Shown piece by piece: positions 37,228 through 46,393 of a stretch of 64,000 bases of DNA. Position numbers and translations under genes: made by a program. Numbering within the stretch: position 1 is the first letter of the stretch; each line of letters begins with the position of its first letter. The stretch comes from an uncultured Saprospiraceae bacterium (GTDB lineage Bacteria > Bacteroidota > Bacteroidia > Chitinophagales > Saprospiraceae), in contig CALGLU010000030.1 in the NCBI GenBank assembly GCA_937959275.1, positions 50,213 to 114,212 of the forward strand, read 5' to 3'. Under the pieces are notes generated by a model. It did no database searches, was not told the origin of the DNA, and saw nothing but the letters and a program-made list of their open reading frames with translations.

Positions 37228-38457
37228 TTATTCAAATTCTGATTTCAGTATACCCAATACACTGTCAATCGTTTCATCTTCTAAATCAGTACGTCTGATT
37301 AATTCTTCTTTACTCAAGTCTAACACACTTCTAGCTGTATCACAGCCAATATTTTTAAGTGAGTCAATGATCCAGCCTTCGATCTCATCAGTAAATTCAT
37401 CAAGATCTACATCATCAATTTCCTCATCTGTATCTCTATACACGTCGATCTCGTATCCTGTTAACTTACTTGCCAATTTAATATTAGATCCACCTCGACC
37501 AATTGCCAAAGACACTTGATCTGGTTTTAAATACACAGATGCTGTCATCGTTTCATCATCCAACTTAATACTTGTGACCTTCGCTGGTGTCAATGACCGT
37601 TGAATAAACAAGACATTATTACTTGTATAATTAACGATATCAATATTCTCGTTTTTCAATTCACGTACGATGCCATGAATCCTTGAGCCTTTCATACCGA
37701 CACAAGCACCGACTGGATCAATCCGATCATCATACGATTCAACAGCCACTTTTGCTCTTTCACCAGGGATTCTAACAATCTTTTTAACAGTGATTAATCC
37801 ATCTTCAATTTCAGGTACTTCTTGTTCCATTAATTTTTCAAGGAACTGTGGATCGGTACGTGAAACAATCACAACTGGATTATTATTCTTCAATTCTACT
37901 TTTCGAATGACTCCTCTGACCATATCTCCTTTCTTAAAGAAGTCTCCTTTGATCATTTCATTACGAGGTAAGACAAGTTCATTACCTGTCGAATCATCAA
38001 TGACTAAAATTTCTCTTTTCAATATTTGATGAACTTCTCCAAGAACAATGTCGCCAATCCGCGTCGTGTAATTCTTATAGATTTCATCTTTTTCCAATTC
38101 ACTGATTCTGGAAATAAGGGTTTGTCTTGCTGCCATGACTGCACGCCTGCCGAACTCCATTAGATCAAGCTCTTCGTAACACTCCTCCCCGACTTCATAA
38201 TCTTCATCAATCGAATTCGCTTCTGATGAAGACACTTGACTGCGATCATCTGTAACCTCACCATCCGGTACAATTTCTCGTACTCTCCAGATTTCTAGAT
38301 CACCATTGGCAGTATTAACAATAACATCAAAATTATCATCAGTACCATATTTCTTTCTGATGAGTGTTCTAAACACATCTTCAAGAACACGCACCATCGT
38401 GGGCCTGTCTATATTTTTCCCCTGATTAAATTCTGCAAAAGTTTCAACTAAATTCAT
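37228..38457 (-). CDS. nusA: Transcription termination/antitermination factor NusA
   Basis: 409 residues. Binds RNA polymerase and nascent RNA, affecting pausing, termination and antitermination. N-terminal domain (1-130), S1 domain (about 134-200, IGDIVLGEVHQILKREILVI), KH1 and KH2 (about 230-345, with IDPVGACVGMKGSRIHGIVR and LAIGRGGSNIKLASKLTG), then a short acidic tail that includes EEIDDVDLDEF. It lacks the duplicated acidic repeats of the E. coli protein, as is usual outside gammaproteobacteria. It lies 11 nt after rimP. Confidence 0.96.
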   Translation of the reverse strand: MNLVETFAEFNQGKNIDRPTMVRVLEDVFRTLIRKKYGTDDNFDVIVNTANGDLEIWRVREIVPDGEVTDDRSQVSSSEANSIDEDYEVGEECYEELDLMEFGRRAVMAARQTLISRISELEKDEIYKNYTTRIGDIVLGEVHQILKREILVIDDSTGNELVLPRNEMIKGDFFKKGDMVRGVIRKVELKNNNPVVIVSRTDPQFLEKLMEQEVPEIEDGLITVKKIVRIPGERAKVAVESYDDRIDPVGACVGMKGSRIHGIVRELKNENIDIVNYTSNNVLFIQRSLTPAKVTSIKLDDETMTASVYLKPDQVSLAIGRGGSNIKLASKLTGYEIDVYRDTDEEIDDVDLDEFTDEIEGWIIDSLKNIGCDTARSVLDLSKEELIRRTDLEDETIDSVLGILKSEFE

Positions 38458-38468
38458 TTGAGTTTTAA

Positions 38469-38939
38469 TTAAAAGCTTACTTTAATTTTTGCGGTTTTTA
38501 TTTGATCAAAATTGATTGTATAAATCTTTTCTTCCACCTTTTTTTTCGCTTTCCCATGAGCCGCTTCAACCACGGTGACTCCTTCTTCTATAACTTCAGT
38601 CAGTTTACCTTTTTTTGATTCTCCATCAGTCATAACGATTTCAATCATTCTACCGATGTTTTTAACATATTGACGTTTCAATACTAATGGATTCCCGACT
38701 CCTGGTGAAGACACTTCAAGTAAATATGCTTCTGGCATCCACCTATTTTCTTCAATTTCCTTTTCAATTCGTCTGGATATGCGTTGGCATCTACCCAGCG
38801 TGAGTGTTGTATCAGCTTCGATAAAGACTTCTAACTTTCTGCCGTCCTGCGATTCTTTAATCTCCACCAGGAAACAATCTACGAATTCTTCTTCTACAAA
38901 GAGTTTTTCTAAAACTCCTGCTATTTTGTGCTCTATCAC
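38469..38939 (-). CDS. rimP: Ribosome maturation factor RimP
   Basis: 156 residues starting at GTG. Helps assemble the 30S subunit. The conserved core reads VFIEADTTLTLGRCQRISRR and YLLEVSSPGVGNPLVLKRQY, followed by an SH3-like C-terminal domain. First gene of rimP-nusA-infB, in the order known from many bacteria. Its leader carries a promoter element and a terminator-like hairpin (39043-39093). Confidence 0.93.
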   Translation of the reverse strand: MIEHKIAGVLEKLFVEEEFVDCFLVEIKESQDGRKLEVFIEADTTLTLGRCQRISRRIEKEIEENRWMPEAYLLEVSSPGVGNPLVLKRQYVKNIGRMIEIVMTDGESKKGKLTEVIEEGVTVVEAAHGKAKKKVEEKIYTINFDQIKTAKIKVSF

Positions 38940-39042
38940 TTGATATAATTATACGAAATAGTAAACTTTAATGGAGTCATTTTTTAAGATCTTAACAACA
39001 GCAAAAAGTTGATGATTCTTTAAGGTCTCTAATTTCTTCAAT

Positions 39043-39068
39043 AAAAAAAGGAACCTTTTGGGCTCCTT
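39043..39068 (-). terminator. Terminator-like hairpin in the rimP-nusA-infB leader
   Basis: On the minus strand AAGGAGCC-CAAAA-GGTTCCTTTTTTT: a 7-bp stem (one G-U pair) followed by seven T. No minus-strand gene ends here; the nearest upstream element is the promoter at 39086, so it sits about 18 nt into the leader of rimP. This is the shape of a transcription attenuator. Confidence 0.6.
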
Positions 39069-39085
39069 CTATCACTATTTCAGCG

Positions 39086-39093
39086 CAAATATA
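39086..39093 (-). promoter_or_regulatory. Bacteroidota -7 element TATATTTG before rimP
   Basis: TATATTTG followed by CGC on the minus strand, an exact TAnnTTTG match. It lies about 147 nt before the rimP start with the hairpin at 39043-39068 between. A TTG at 39106-39108 is closer than the usual -33 spacing. Confidence 0.5.
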
Positions 39094-39205
39094 CAGATAA
39101 ACACCCAATTCTTAGGCATAAGGATTGTTTTAGATAAAAGCTAGGAGACTAGAATTGCATTTTGACATATAAATAAGGTTTATATAAATATATTAATCGT
39201 TGAAG

Positions 39206-40024
39206 ATGACACTATTAGACAAGTTAGATGAAGCTGTAGACTTTATTAAAGAAAACTACCCTTCGCAGGCAAAAACAGCCATCATATTGGGTACAGGATT
39301 GTCTGACTTTGCTGATGCATTGCAGGGTCCCATGTTTTTACCCTATGAAGACATTCCACATTTCCCTTCTAGTACGGTGATCAGCCACACAGGAAGACTT
39401 GTTTTCGGTAGCTTCAATGGAGTTGAGCTAATCGTCATGCAAGGGCGATTTCACTACTATGAAGGGTATGCTATGCAAGAGTTAACATTGCCTATTCGCG
39501 TTCTGCACAAGTTGGGCGTAACTCGACTCCTAATAACGAATATCTCAGGTGGACTTAACGAAAGGTTTGCGCTGGGTGATCTTGTCATCGTCACTGATCA
39601 CATTAATCTCCAACCAGACAATCCCTTGCGCGGCTTAAATGATGAGCGCTATGGTCCTCGATTTCCTGTGATGTTAGATGCCTATGATAAAGACATGATT
39701 TCGTGTGCACATGCAGTTGCTGCTCTACATGAATTTGAACTTAAAGAAGGTGTTTACGTGAGTTTGGCTGGACCCAGTTTAGAGACTCGAGCGGAATATA
39801 AATATCTAAAGCTGATTGGAGGTGATTTGGTTGGCATGTCTACTGTACCAGAAGTCATAGTCGCCAGACAGTTGGCTATGCGTGTTTGTGTGATTTCCTG
39901 TGTGTCGAATATTGCCTCTGACCCAGATACAATTGAGCATGCAGATTTAGGTGAGCTGATACAAGTGGCTAAAGATGCTAGTCCAAGATTAAAGAAAGTA
40001 ATAGCTGGGATTCTCAGCACTTAG
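39206..40024 (+). CDS. Purine nucleoside phosphorylase (PNP-I, inosine/guanosine type)
   Basis: 272 residues from ATG 39206; a TTG at 39200 is in frame but less likely. Cleaves inosine or guanosine with phosphate to base and ribose-1-phosphate. IILGTGLSDFADAL binds phosphate, MQGRFHYYEGY holds the conserved His, GPSLETRAEYKYLK and GGDLVGMSTVPEVIVA form the base and ribose site. Trimeric PNP family, cytoplasmic, purine salvage. Divergent from rimP. Confidence 0.93.
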   Translation: MTLLDKLDEAVDFIKENYPSQAKTAIILGTGLSDFADALQGPMFLPYEDIPHFPSSTVISHTGRLVFGSFNGVELIVMQGRFHYYEGYAMQELTLPIRVLHKLGVTRLLITNISGGLNERFALGDLVIVTDHINLQPDNPLRGLNDERYGPRFPVMLDAYDKDMISCAHAVAALHEFELKEGVYVSLAGPSLETRAEYKYLKLIGGDLVGMSTVPEVIVARQLAMRVCVISCVSNIASDPDTIEHADLGELIQVAKDASPRLKKVIAGILST

Positions 40025-40574
40025 GGTTGCGAGAGTTAGAAAAAGTAAAGCTGGTGGTTGGGCAGATGCTTAAGTTTGAATTCGATAATTCTTATTAGAC
40101 CCCTGACATGAGGTCCAATTCGTCGTTTACTTAGTTTCCTATTTATAAGGATTGGTGCTTTTAATCTTTTGCGAATCAAGCGCATTTTGGTTTTTGGTTT
40201 TACATTTCAGCTTTTCGTGAAAGAGCTGTCGTATTTTAGAATGTGCTATTTCATTAAAAAATCCCTCAAGTCTATATACTCAAAATCACTATATCCTTCA
40301 TTGATATAGCAGAGTGATTGCGGCATTGTTTGTTGCATACTCTTCCTTGGGCGGAGCTATAACTCCGAAAAGTCTAATCCGAATCTCGTCATGAAAGTAT
40401 TTAAACAAGACATGGCTATGGAGATTAACTTAAAAAGATGAAAAGTAGCCGAAACAATATTGTAAGTCGTGGTAAACCACTATAAATTTTTATGAAGGAA
40501 TACCACGATGAATGACCAAACAATATGTACTAACTATGCTATATGATATTTAAACATATTCAAATACATATAAA
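40025..40574. other. Intergenic, 550 nt
   Basis: No credible gene. Two small hairpins: CGGAG-CTATAA-CTCCG at 40352-40367 and GTGGTAAACCAC at 40469-40480, the latter echoed by TACCACGATG at 40501. Otherwise AT-rich sequence. Confidence 0.55.
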
Positions 40575-40940
40575 ATGAACAGATTCTTGACGATCGCAAC
40601 AATGGGATTATTGCTTGCCTCTTGTGGTAATTCACCAGAAATTCAAATTACATCACCGTTTGATGGTCAGACATTTACTACTGGTGATATTTTACTAATC
40701 GAAGGTACGATTACTGATGATGGTATGATCACCTCCATATCGGTATCTTCAGAAATTGAGTTGTTTTTCGAAACTGAGCTTAATCTATCTAATATACCAG
40801 ATAGATCATCCATTGTCTTAGAAGATCTAGGTGTTGTAGTCCCAACAATAGTTCAGGCTGGAACTGATATTATAACTATACGAGCAGTTGATGATGAGTC
40901 ATTTGTCACTGAAGAATCTATAACAATTAATGTAGAGTAA
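40575..40940 (+). CDS. Small lipoprotein with Ig-like domain
   Basis: 121 residues. Lipobox LLASC puts the lipidated Cys at 17. The rest is one beta-sandwich of the bacterial Ig-like type: SPFDGQTFTTGDILLIEGTI (20 residues) and DIITIRAVDDESFVTEESIT are typical strands. Envelope-located, function unknown. The next gene, 90 nt on, is also an envelope protein. Confidence 0.65.
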   Translation: MNRFLTIATMGLLLASCGNSPEIQITSPFDGQTFTTGDILLIEGTITDDGMITSISVSSEIELFFETELNLSNIPDRSSIVLEDLGVVVPTIVQAGTDIITIRAVDDESFVTEESITINVE

Positions 40941-41030
40941 TCTTAAGAAAAGATGGGCCTATCAAGATAATATATGCCGGAATCTTTGACATTATAGCCC
41001 TTTTAAAAACCACTTCAACTCATTAAAATC

Positions 41031-41489
41031 ATGAAAAAAATTTCAATTACTTGTATTGCATTTTTTGCATTTGCAACTATATCTCTAGGCCAACTTGATT
41101 TCGGAGCTGGATTAACCTATGCCGCTGATGGTGGTGGCTTTTTCGGAGTCCAAGGAAAAGTTTTGTATAACCTTGAAGATATAGTTGATAAGCCCATGTA
41201 TGCTATAGGAGCATTCTCCTACTATTTTGTTGATGGAGGGAGTCTTTGGTCCATTGATTTAGATCCTCATTATTACGTGTTGACTATTGGAGATTCTATT
41301 GAATTGGAAGCAATTGCTGGGCTAAGCATTGCACGCTTCAGTGTTCGCTATAGAAGTAACACAGACGTCGGAATTAACTTTGGAGCCAATTTCAAGATTC
41401 CTGTCAATGACTTTTATATTTATGCTCAACCCAAAATTGCTTTAGGTGGAATTGGGGGTTTTGTCATATCCGGAGGCATACTATTTTAA
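41031..41489 (+). CDS. Small outer-membrane beta-barrel-like protein
   Basis: 152 residues with signal peptide (1-20, ending SLGQ). Alternating aromatic and glycine-rich strands and a C-terminal Phe (ISGGILF) suggest a small beta-barrel of the outer membrane. No specific family recognised. May pair with the Ig-like lipoprotein upstream. Confidence 0.55.
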   Translation: MKKISITCIAFFAFATISLGQLDFGAGLTYAADGGGFFGVQGKVLYNLEDIVDKPMYAIGAFSYYFVDGGSLWSIDLDPHYYVLTIGDSIELEAIAGLSIARFSVRYRSNTDVGINFGANFKIPVNDFYIYAQPKIALGGIGGFVISGGILF

Positions 41490-41543
41490 CGGAGCATGAA
41501 TTGAATGTGTTTTGTGTACTTTGCAAACCAGATCGGAAAGCAA

Positions 41544-42200
41544 CTACAATGTTTGAGGTAAAGCATCAAAAAAAATTCTTAATTTTCTTACATCCAACTG
41601 ACCTTCAGAGCGAACGCCGCTACACAAATCAACGCCTGCTGGCCTTACTCTTTGGACTGCTTGTTTGACATTCTCAGCCTTTAAGCCTCCAGCTAAAAAT
41701 ACAGGCACATTGACAGTTTGTACTACGACGCGACTTATATCCCAATTGTGAATTCTTCCTGTACCACCCAACACTTTAACAGCCAAGTTAGGATTTCCGC
41801 TATCTAATAAAATACGATCAACGAACTTAGCCGCGTGTGCTGCTTCTGCAATTACAGCGTCATCTCGAACATGTATTACTTGGACGATTTTCACTTGAGG
41901 CAGAGCTTCTTTTAAAATGGAATAGGCACCTTCTTCTGGTGTATCGACAAGCTGAATAACAGATGTATTCACTTGTCTGTGATGTTCTAAAATACCTGAG
42001 GCGCTTGTTTCACTTGTCAATAAGAAACTCTCTATATGCTCTGGTATGGTCTGGACAATTTCTGCAATTAGCTCATTGCTGATTATCCCGGGCCCACTTG
42101 GCATCGGACCGACAAGACCAACTGCAGTCGCACCTGCCTCGATTGCCATCGTGGATTCTTTCACACTGCTAATACAGCAAATTTTAACTTGTAATGACAT
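41544..42200 (-). CDS. Phosphoribosylanthranilate isomerase-like TIM barrel, divergent
   Basis: 218 residues. TrpF-like start KICCIS with the catalytic Cys position, general acid Asp in LLDSGNP, and the late PVFLAGGLKAENVKQAV and GVDLCSGVRS phosphate-binding blocks. Two usual TrpF motifs differ: the SPR loop reads MPSGPG and QLHG reads QLVD. No other trp genes are in the window. It may be a true but divergent TrpF or a paralogue acting on another aminosugar phosphate. Confidence 0.7.
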   Translation of the reverse strand: MSLQVKICCISSVKESTMAIEAGATAVGLVGPMPSGPGIISNELIAEIVQTIPEHIESFLLTSETSASGILEHHRQVNTSVIQLVDTPEEGAYSILKEALPQVKIVQVIHVRDDAVIAEAAHAAKFVDRILLDSGNPNLAVKVLGGTGRIHNWDISRVVVQTVNVPVFLAGGLKAENVKQAVQRVRPAGVDLCSGVRSEGQLDVRKLRIFFDALPQTL

Positions 42201-42360
42201 ATACGAGTATAATATGTATGCCGATGATCATTAAAGGGAATGATTGGCTTTTTTAGCTTTAGCCAAGGAAAAAATTGAAACGTCCGATTTAAAAAATCAA
42301 CAGCTTTAAATTAAATCGTGTGCTTGCCAATCCTTAAAGGCTTGGGAATCTCGCTTTGCA

Positions 42361-43065
42361 TTAGGTCAATAGATTTCCTTGCTCATCCCACTCTGCTTTG
42401 ACATTTCTCTGCTCTTGATCGACACATTTAGCTAACCATTCTTTTTCATAAGACATGCCGTGCTTATCGAGGACATCTTGCGGGACACCATCCCAGGCGT
42501 TTGGTCTATTCCCGACATAACCTAAATCATCCAGACCTATTTTGGTCGTATAATAACCTGTCAATGTTAAGCCGCGCATCCGATTAAAAAAGTTGACACC
42601 TGGCTTCATCACTTCGCTGGCTGTATCTGGATAAGCTATATCCTCTACAATTTCTATTTGTTGTGCATTCGTGATATCAGTAAATCCCTTGCCAAACCGT
42701 GTCAATGATTCATTATTCATCCAAGCCACGCCTCCTCGAATAGGAATCTTCAAATCTGGAATATCTTTAGCAATAAAATTGATAAAGTCTGGCACCTGTG
42801 CATCACTGGCCCCACCTGCTGAATCTGATGGTGGCAATATAATATCACACAGTGTCGCTACAACGCCTAATTCAGCAACCGTCAAAAACTCCTCCTTCAT
42901 TAGATTAGCATCACGCTCACGCTCAAATGGCGTCCGCCCAATACCCACACCCAGTGCTTCCTTGACAGCTTCTTCAGTCTGGCAACCGACTAACATTGTT
43001 CCACTTACAGCGCCACCAGCAACTGATCCAATCAATAAGGTTTTTAGTGTATCTCGTCTGTCCAT
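42361..43065 (-). CDS. Gluconate 2-dehydrogenase subunit 3-like, Tat lipoprotein
   Basis: 234 residues. The N-terminus carries a twin-arginine motif (MDRRDTLK) and a lipobox ending at Cys28, so it is exported by Tat and lipid-anchored. The rest matches the gluconate 2-dehydrogenase subunit 3 family, the small hitchhiker subunit that carries a GMC-type catalytic subunit across the membrane. The GMC gene is immediately upstream (53 nt), as expected for the pair. Confidence 0.82.
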   Translation of the reverse strand: MDRRDTLKTLLIGSVAGGAVSGTMLVGCQTEEAVKEALGVGIGRTPFERERDANLMKEEFLTVAELGVVATLCDIILPPSDSAGGASDAQVPDFINFIAKDIPDLKIPIRGGVAWMNNESLTRFGKGFTDITNAQQIEIVEDIAYPDTASEVMKPGVNFFNRMRGLTLTGYYTTKIGLDDLGYVGNRPNAWDGVPQDVLDKHGMSYEKEWLAKCVDQEQRNVKAEWDEQGNLLT

Positions 43066-43118
43066 AATGTTTTAATCAAAATGTAAATTAGAATGAAAAT
43101 GTAAATTCACTTCGTCAA

Positions 43119-44840
43119 CTATATGTTTTGTTTTTTTAACTGCTCTACGATATGATCCGACGCTCTCCAGGCCAAAGCCATAATTGTCCACGTACAGTTT
43201 TTATCTGCTTGGGAGACAAATGGTCCTGCATCGGTGATATAGACATTCTTGACATCGTGTAACTGTTGATATCGATTACAGACAGATGTTTTAGGATCAT
43301 CTCCCATCCGTGTCGTACCGACTTCATGTATTATTTCGCCACCTTTATTCAAGCCATAATTTTGTTCGGCTGTTGGTGTTTTGCCAAATACTTTTCCACC
43401 CATCGCATCAATCAATTCTTCAAAGGTCTGCTGCATGTGCTTCGCTTGATTTTTTTCTTGATCTGAAAACGAATATTGAAACCGCAAGACTGGAATACCC
43501 CATTGATCAACAACTTCTGGATCCAATTCACAATAGTTATCTTCTCTAGCTATACACTCTCCACGTCCACCAAATCCTATGGTCGCTCCATAATATCTTT
43601 TGACATCTTTTCTTAACTTCTCACCATAGCCACCTTTGGGCAGACCCATGAATTCATTAAACCCATCGAGTCCCATACCAAAGCCATAGCCTGGCATCCC
43701 CATGCCACCCCATACCTCTATATGATACCCTCGCTTGAAGTCCAACTTACTGTTATCTCCCCACCATGGTGAATAGACATGCATCCCTCCAACACCATCT
43801 TCGTTATAGACTTTGCGATCCATCATGGCTGGTATGAATCCTCCTCTCGAAGATCCAGTAGAATCGTGAAGATATTTGCCGACGACACCACTACTATTCC
43901 CCAAGCCATTTGAATGCCCTGTCGTTTTAGAATTCAATAAAATACGAGCGCTGCTACACGCTGATGCCGCAAGTACAACAACCTTCCCTCGCATCACATG
44001 CTCTGTGCCATCATCTTTATTGATATACGACACACCAGTGGCCTTACCATCTGGACCCATGACAACACTTCGCACCATACTATTGGTATAAATATCAACC
44101 TGACCTTTGGATTTCTGTGCAGGGAAAATCAACACAGATCCTGCAGAAAAATCAGCATATTGATTACAGGAGCGCGAACATTGTGCACAATAAAAACAGA
44201 CGCCACGCTCGTCATTTAATTTTTTTGTAAGAATAGACAATCTCGAAGGAATCACTGGAATACCTAATTTCTTCGCTCCTTTTATATAATACAACTCATG
44301 CAATCTCGGCTTTGGAGCAGGCAAGAAATACCCATCTGGATCATTCGGTAACCCTTCTTTTGAACCAAAAACACCAACGAGTTTATCTAATTTATCATAG
44401 TAAGGTTTGACGTCTTCATAGCCAATCGGCCAATCATCACCTAAGCCATCAATACTCTTGTGCTTAAAATCATTTGGACCAAAACGCAAAGAGATTCGGC
44501 CCCAGTGATTGGTGCGACCCCCTAGCATTCTGGATCGAAATAACATAAAATCTGTGTCACCTTTCATGGTGATCGGCTCTCCAGGCAAACTCCATCCACC
44601 ATAAGCCATATCAAAATCTCCAAAGTGTCGGCTGTCAGTTGCCTTGCCGCGACGCGGGGATTCCCAAGGCCACTTCATTTGAGTCATAGTCTCCGGATCC
44701 TTAGGATCAAAGAATGGGCCAGCCTCGATGACTGCTACATTCAATCCTGCATCTGAAAGAACCTTAGTTGTCATTCCACCTCCTGCACCAGAGCCGACAA
44801 TAACTGCATCATATACCTTAGGAGATTCTATAATTTGCAT
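43119..44840 (-). CDS. GMC-family FAD sugar oxidoreductase with Cys cluster
   Basis: 573 residues. FAD-binding GSGAGGG at 16-22 and the C-terminal GMC segment HEVGTTRMGDD with VYITDAGPFVS. A C215-x2-C218-x2-C221-x3-C225 cluster (CFYCAQCSRSC) may bind an iron-sulfur centre, as in bacterial FAD-dependent glucose and glucoside-3 dehydrogenases. No signal peptide of its own; it likely leaves the cell folded with its Tat partner. Probable reaction: oxidation of a sugar hydroxyl to a keto sugar, passing electrons to a cytochrome not in this window. Confidence 0.82.
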   Translation of the reverse strand: MQIIESPKVYDAVIVGSGAGGGMTTKVLSDAGLNVAVIEAGPFFDPKDPETMTQMKWPWESPRRGKATDSRHFGDFDMAYGGWSLPGEPITMKGDTDFMLFRSRMLGGRTNHWGRISLRFGPNDFKHKSIDGLGDDWPIGYEDVKPYYDKLDKLVGVFGSKEGLPNDPDGYFLPAPKPRLHELYYIKGAKKLGIPVIPSRLSILTKKLNDERGVCFYCAQCSRSCNQYADFSAGSVLIFPAQKSKGQVDIYTNSMVRSVVMGPDGKATGVSYINKDDGTEHVMRGKVVVLAASACSSARILLNSKTTGHSNGLGNSSGVVGKYLHDSTGSSRGGFIPAMMDRKVYNEDGVGGMHVYSPWWGDNSKLDFKRGYHIEVWGGMGMPGYGFGMGLDGFNEFMGLPKGGYGEKLRKDVKRYYGATIGFGGRGECIAREDNYCELDPEVVDQWGIPVLRFQYSFSDQEKNQAKHMQQTFEELIDAMGGKVFGKTPTAEQNYGLNKGGEIIHEVGTTRMGDDPKTSVCNRYQQLHDVKNVYITDAGPFVSQADKNCTWTIMALAWRASDHIVEQLKKQNI

Positions 44841-45146
44841 AGTGTTTTAAATTTCTGTTTTTTTTAAATTTTAGTATGGCAATCTCCAACAAACATGTAA
44901 TGGTTAATCCATACGTAGCACTCTACTGCCAATTTACTAATATTATCTAAATGTGACGATGCACTTTATAAAATCAAAATCATTCATTCATCAATTTAAA
45001 TAGAAAATGAAACTCATAAGACACATAAGTGAAATGCGTAAGACACATAAGTTTAAGCCTTCATATAGCTCAAGTCACTAAAGTAACTTGGAATGAGTAT
45101 TAATGAACACTCAAAACTCAAAACTCAACACTGCGACCATCGGAAG
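44841..45146. other. Intergenic, 306 nt
   Basis: AT-rich. Contains a short run of CATAAG words (45005-45050, AAGACACATAAG twice) like those near 18540. No gene seen. Confidence 0.55.
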
Positions 45147-46199
45147 CTACAATCCCATTATCCGATTCAACAAATTAATATCCGCTTCTCCTCCAGCAAA
45201 ATCATCAAAGGTCTTTTCTGTCACATCAATAATATGACTTTGAATAAATGGCGCACCTTCAGTTGCACCTTGTTCCGGTGATTTAATACAGCATTCCCAC
45301 TCCAATACAGCCCAGCCATCAAAATCATGCTGAGATAATTTACTAAAAATCGACTTAAAATCGACTTGCCCATCACCTAATGAACGGAATCGACCTGCAC
45401 GCTCATTCCAACCTTGATAACCGCCATACACACCCACTCTTCCTGTTGGATTAAACTCAGCATCCTTGACGTGAAACATTTTTATTCGTTCGTGGTATAT
45501 ATCTATGAATTGTACATAATCTAGGACTTGTAACACAAAGTGGCTCGGATCATATAGGATATTCGCTCTTTTGTGTCCATTCACTTTGTCTAAAAACATT
45601 TCAAAAGTAACACCATCATGAAGATCTTCACCAGGGTGAATTTCATAACAGACATCTACACCGGCATCTTCAAAAGCGTCTAATAAGGGCAGCCATCGCT
45701 TTCCTAACTCTGTAAACGCTGCATCGACTAAACCTTCAGGTCTCTGAGGCCAAGGATACATGGTCTGCCAGATGAGAGCACCTGAAAATGTGGCGTGTGA
45801 AGTCAAGCCCATGTGTTGGCTTGCTTTTGCAGCATTGCGTAATTGTTGCTTAGCCCACTCAGTTCGCTCGGCAGGTTTACCATGGACCTCCGCGGGTGCA
45901 AAAGCATCAAACATATCATTATATGCAGGAGCAACAGCTACAAGCTGGCCCTGAAGGTGAGTTGATAATTCAGTAATTTGTAAGCCGTGACTTTCAACCA
46001 CGCCCTTAATCTCATCACAATAATCTTTACTATCTGCTGCTTTTTGGAGATCAATACATCTACCATCCCAAGTTGGGATCTGGACGCCTTTATAACCAAG
46101 ACTAGCCACCCATTGACAAATGCTATCAAGTGAATTATAGGGGGCGTCATCGCCCATAAACTGAGCTAGAAAAATTGCAGGACCTTTTATCGTTTTCAT
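45147..46199 (-). CDS. Sugar phosphate isomerase/epimerase (xylose isomerase-like TIM barrel)
   Basis: 350 residues of the AP-endonuclease-2 TIM-barrel family. Metal ligands are plausible in CYEIHPGEDLHDG (Glu, His), LYDPSHF (Asp, His), MFHVKDAEF (His, Asp) and LEWECC (Glu). Members near GMC/GluDH3 pairs act on keto sugars or their aldose partners, so it may process the product of that pair (inference). Cytoplasmic by lack of signal peptide. Confidence 0.8.
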   Translation of the reverse strand: MKTIKGPAIFLAQFMGDDAPYNSLDSICQWVASLGYKGVQIPTWDGRCIDLQKAADSKDYCDEIKGVVESHGLQITELSTHLQGQLVAVAPAYNDMFDAFAPAEVHGKPAERTEWAKQQLRNAAKASQHMGLTSHATFSGALIWQTMYPWPQRPEGLVDAAFTELGKRWLPLLDAFEDAGVDVCYEIHPGEDLHDGVTFEMFLDKVNGHKRANILYDPSHFVLQVLDYVQFIDIYHERIKMFHVKDAEFNPTGRVGVYGGYQGWNERAGRFRSLGDGQVDFKSIFSKLSQHDFDGWAVLEWECCIKSPEQGATEGAPFIQSHIIDVTEKTFDDFAGGEADINLLNRIMGL

Positions 46200-46393
46200 G
46201 TGTTTTCTTAAAATTATGATTCAAAGAAGGAAGATAAGATTCTTTGGAGAATTATTGGAAACACAATTCAAAATATTGATTTACAGCTCAGCTTTATAGT
46301 GCCAAACTACATACTCCGATCCCAAACAGAATATACTAGACACCTAATTATCCGTTCTAGGAAATTGCTGATTATATTCTAATTTTACTATTC

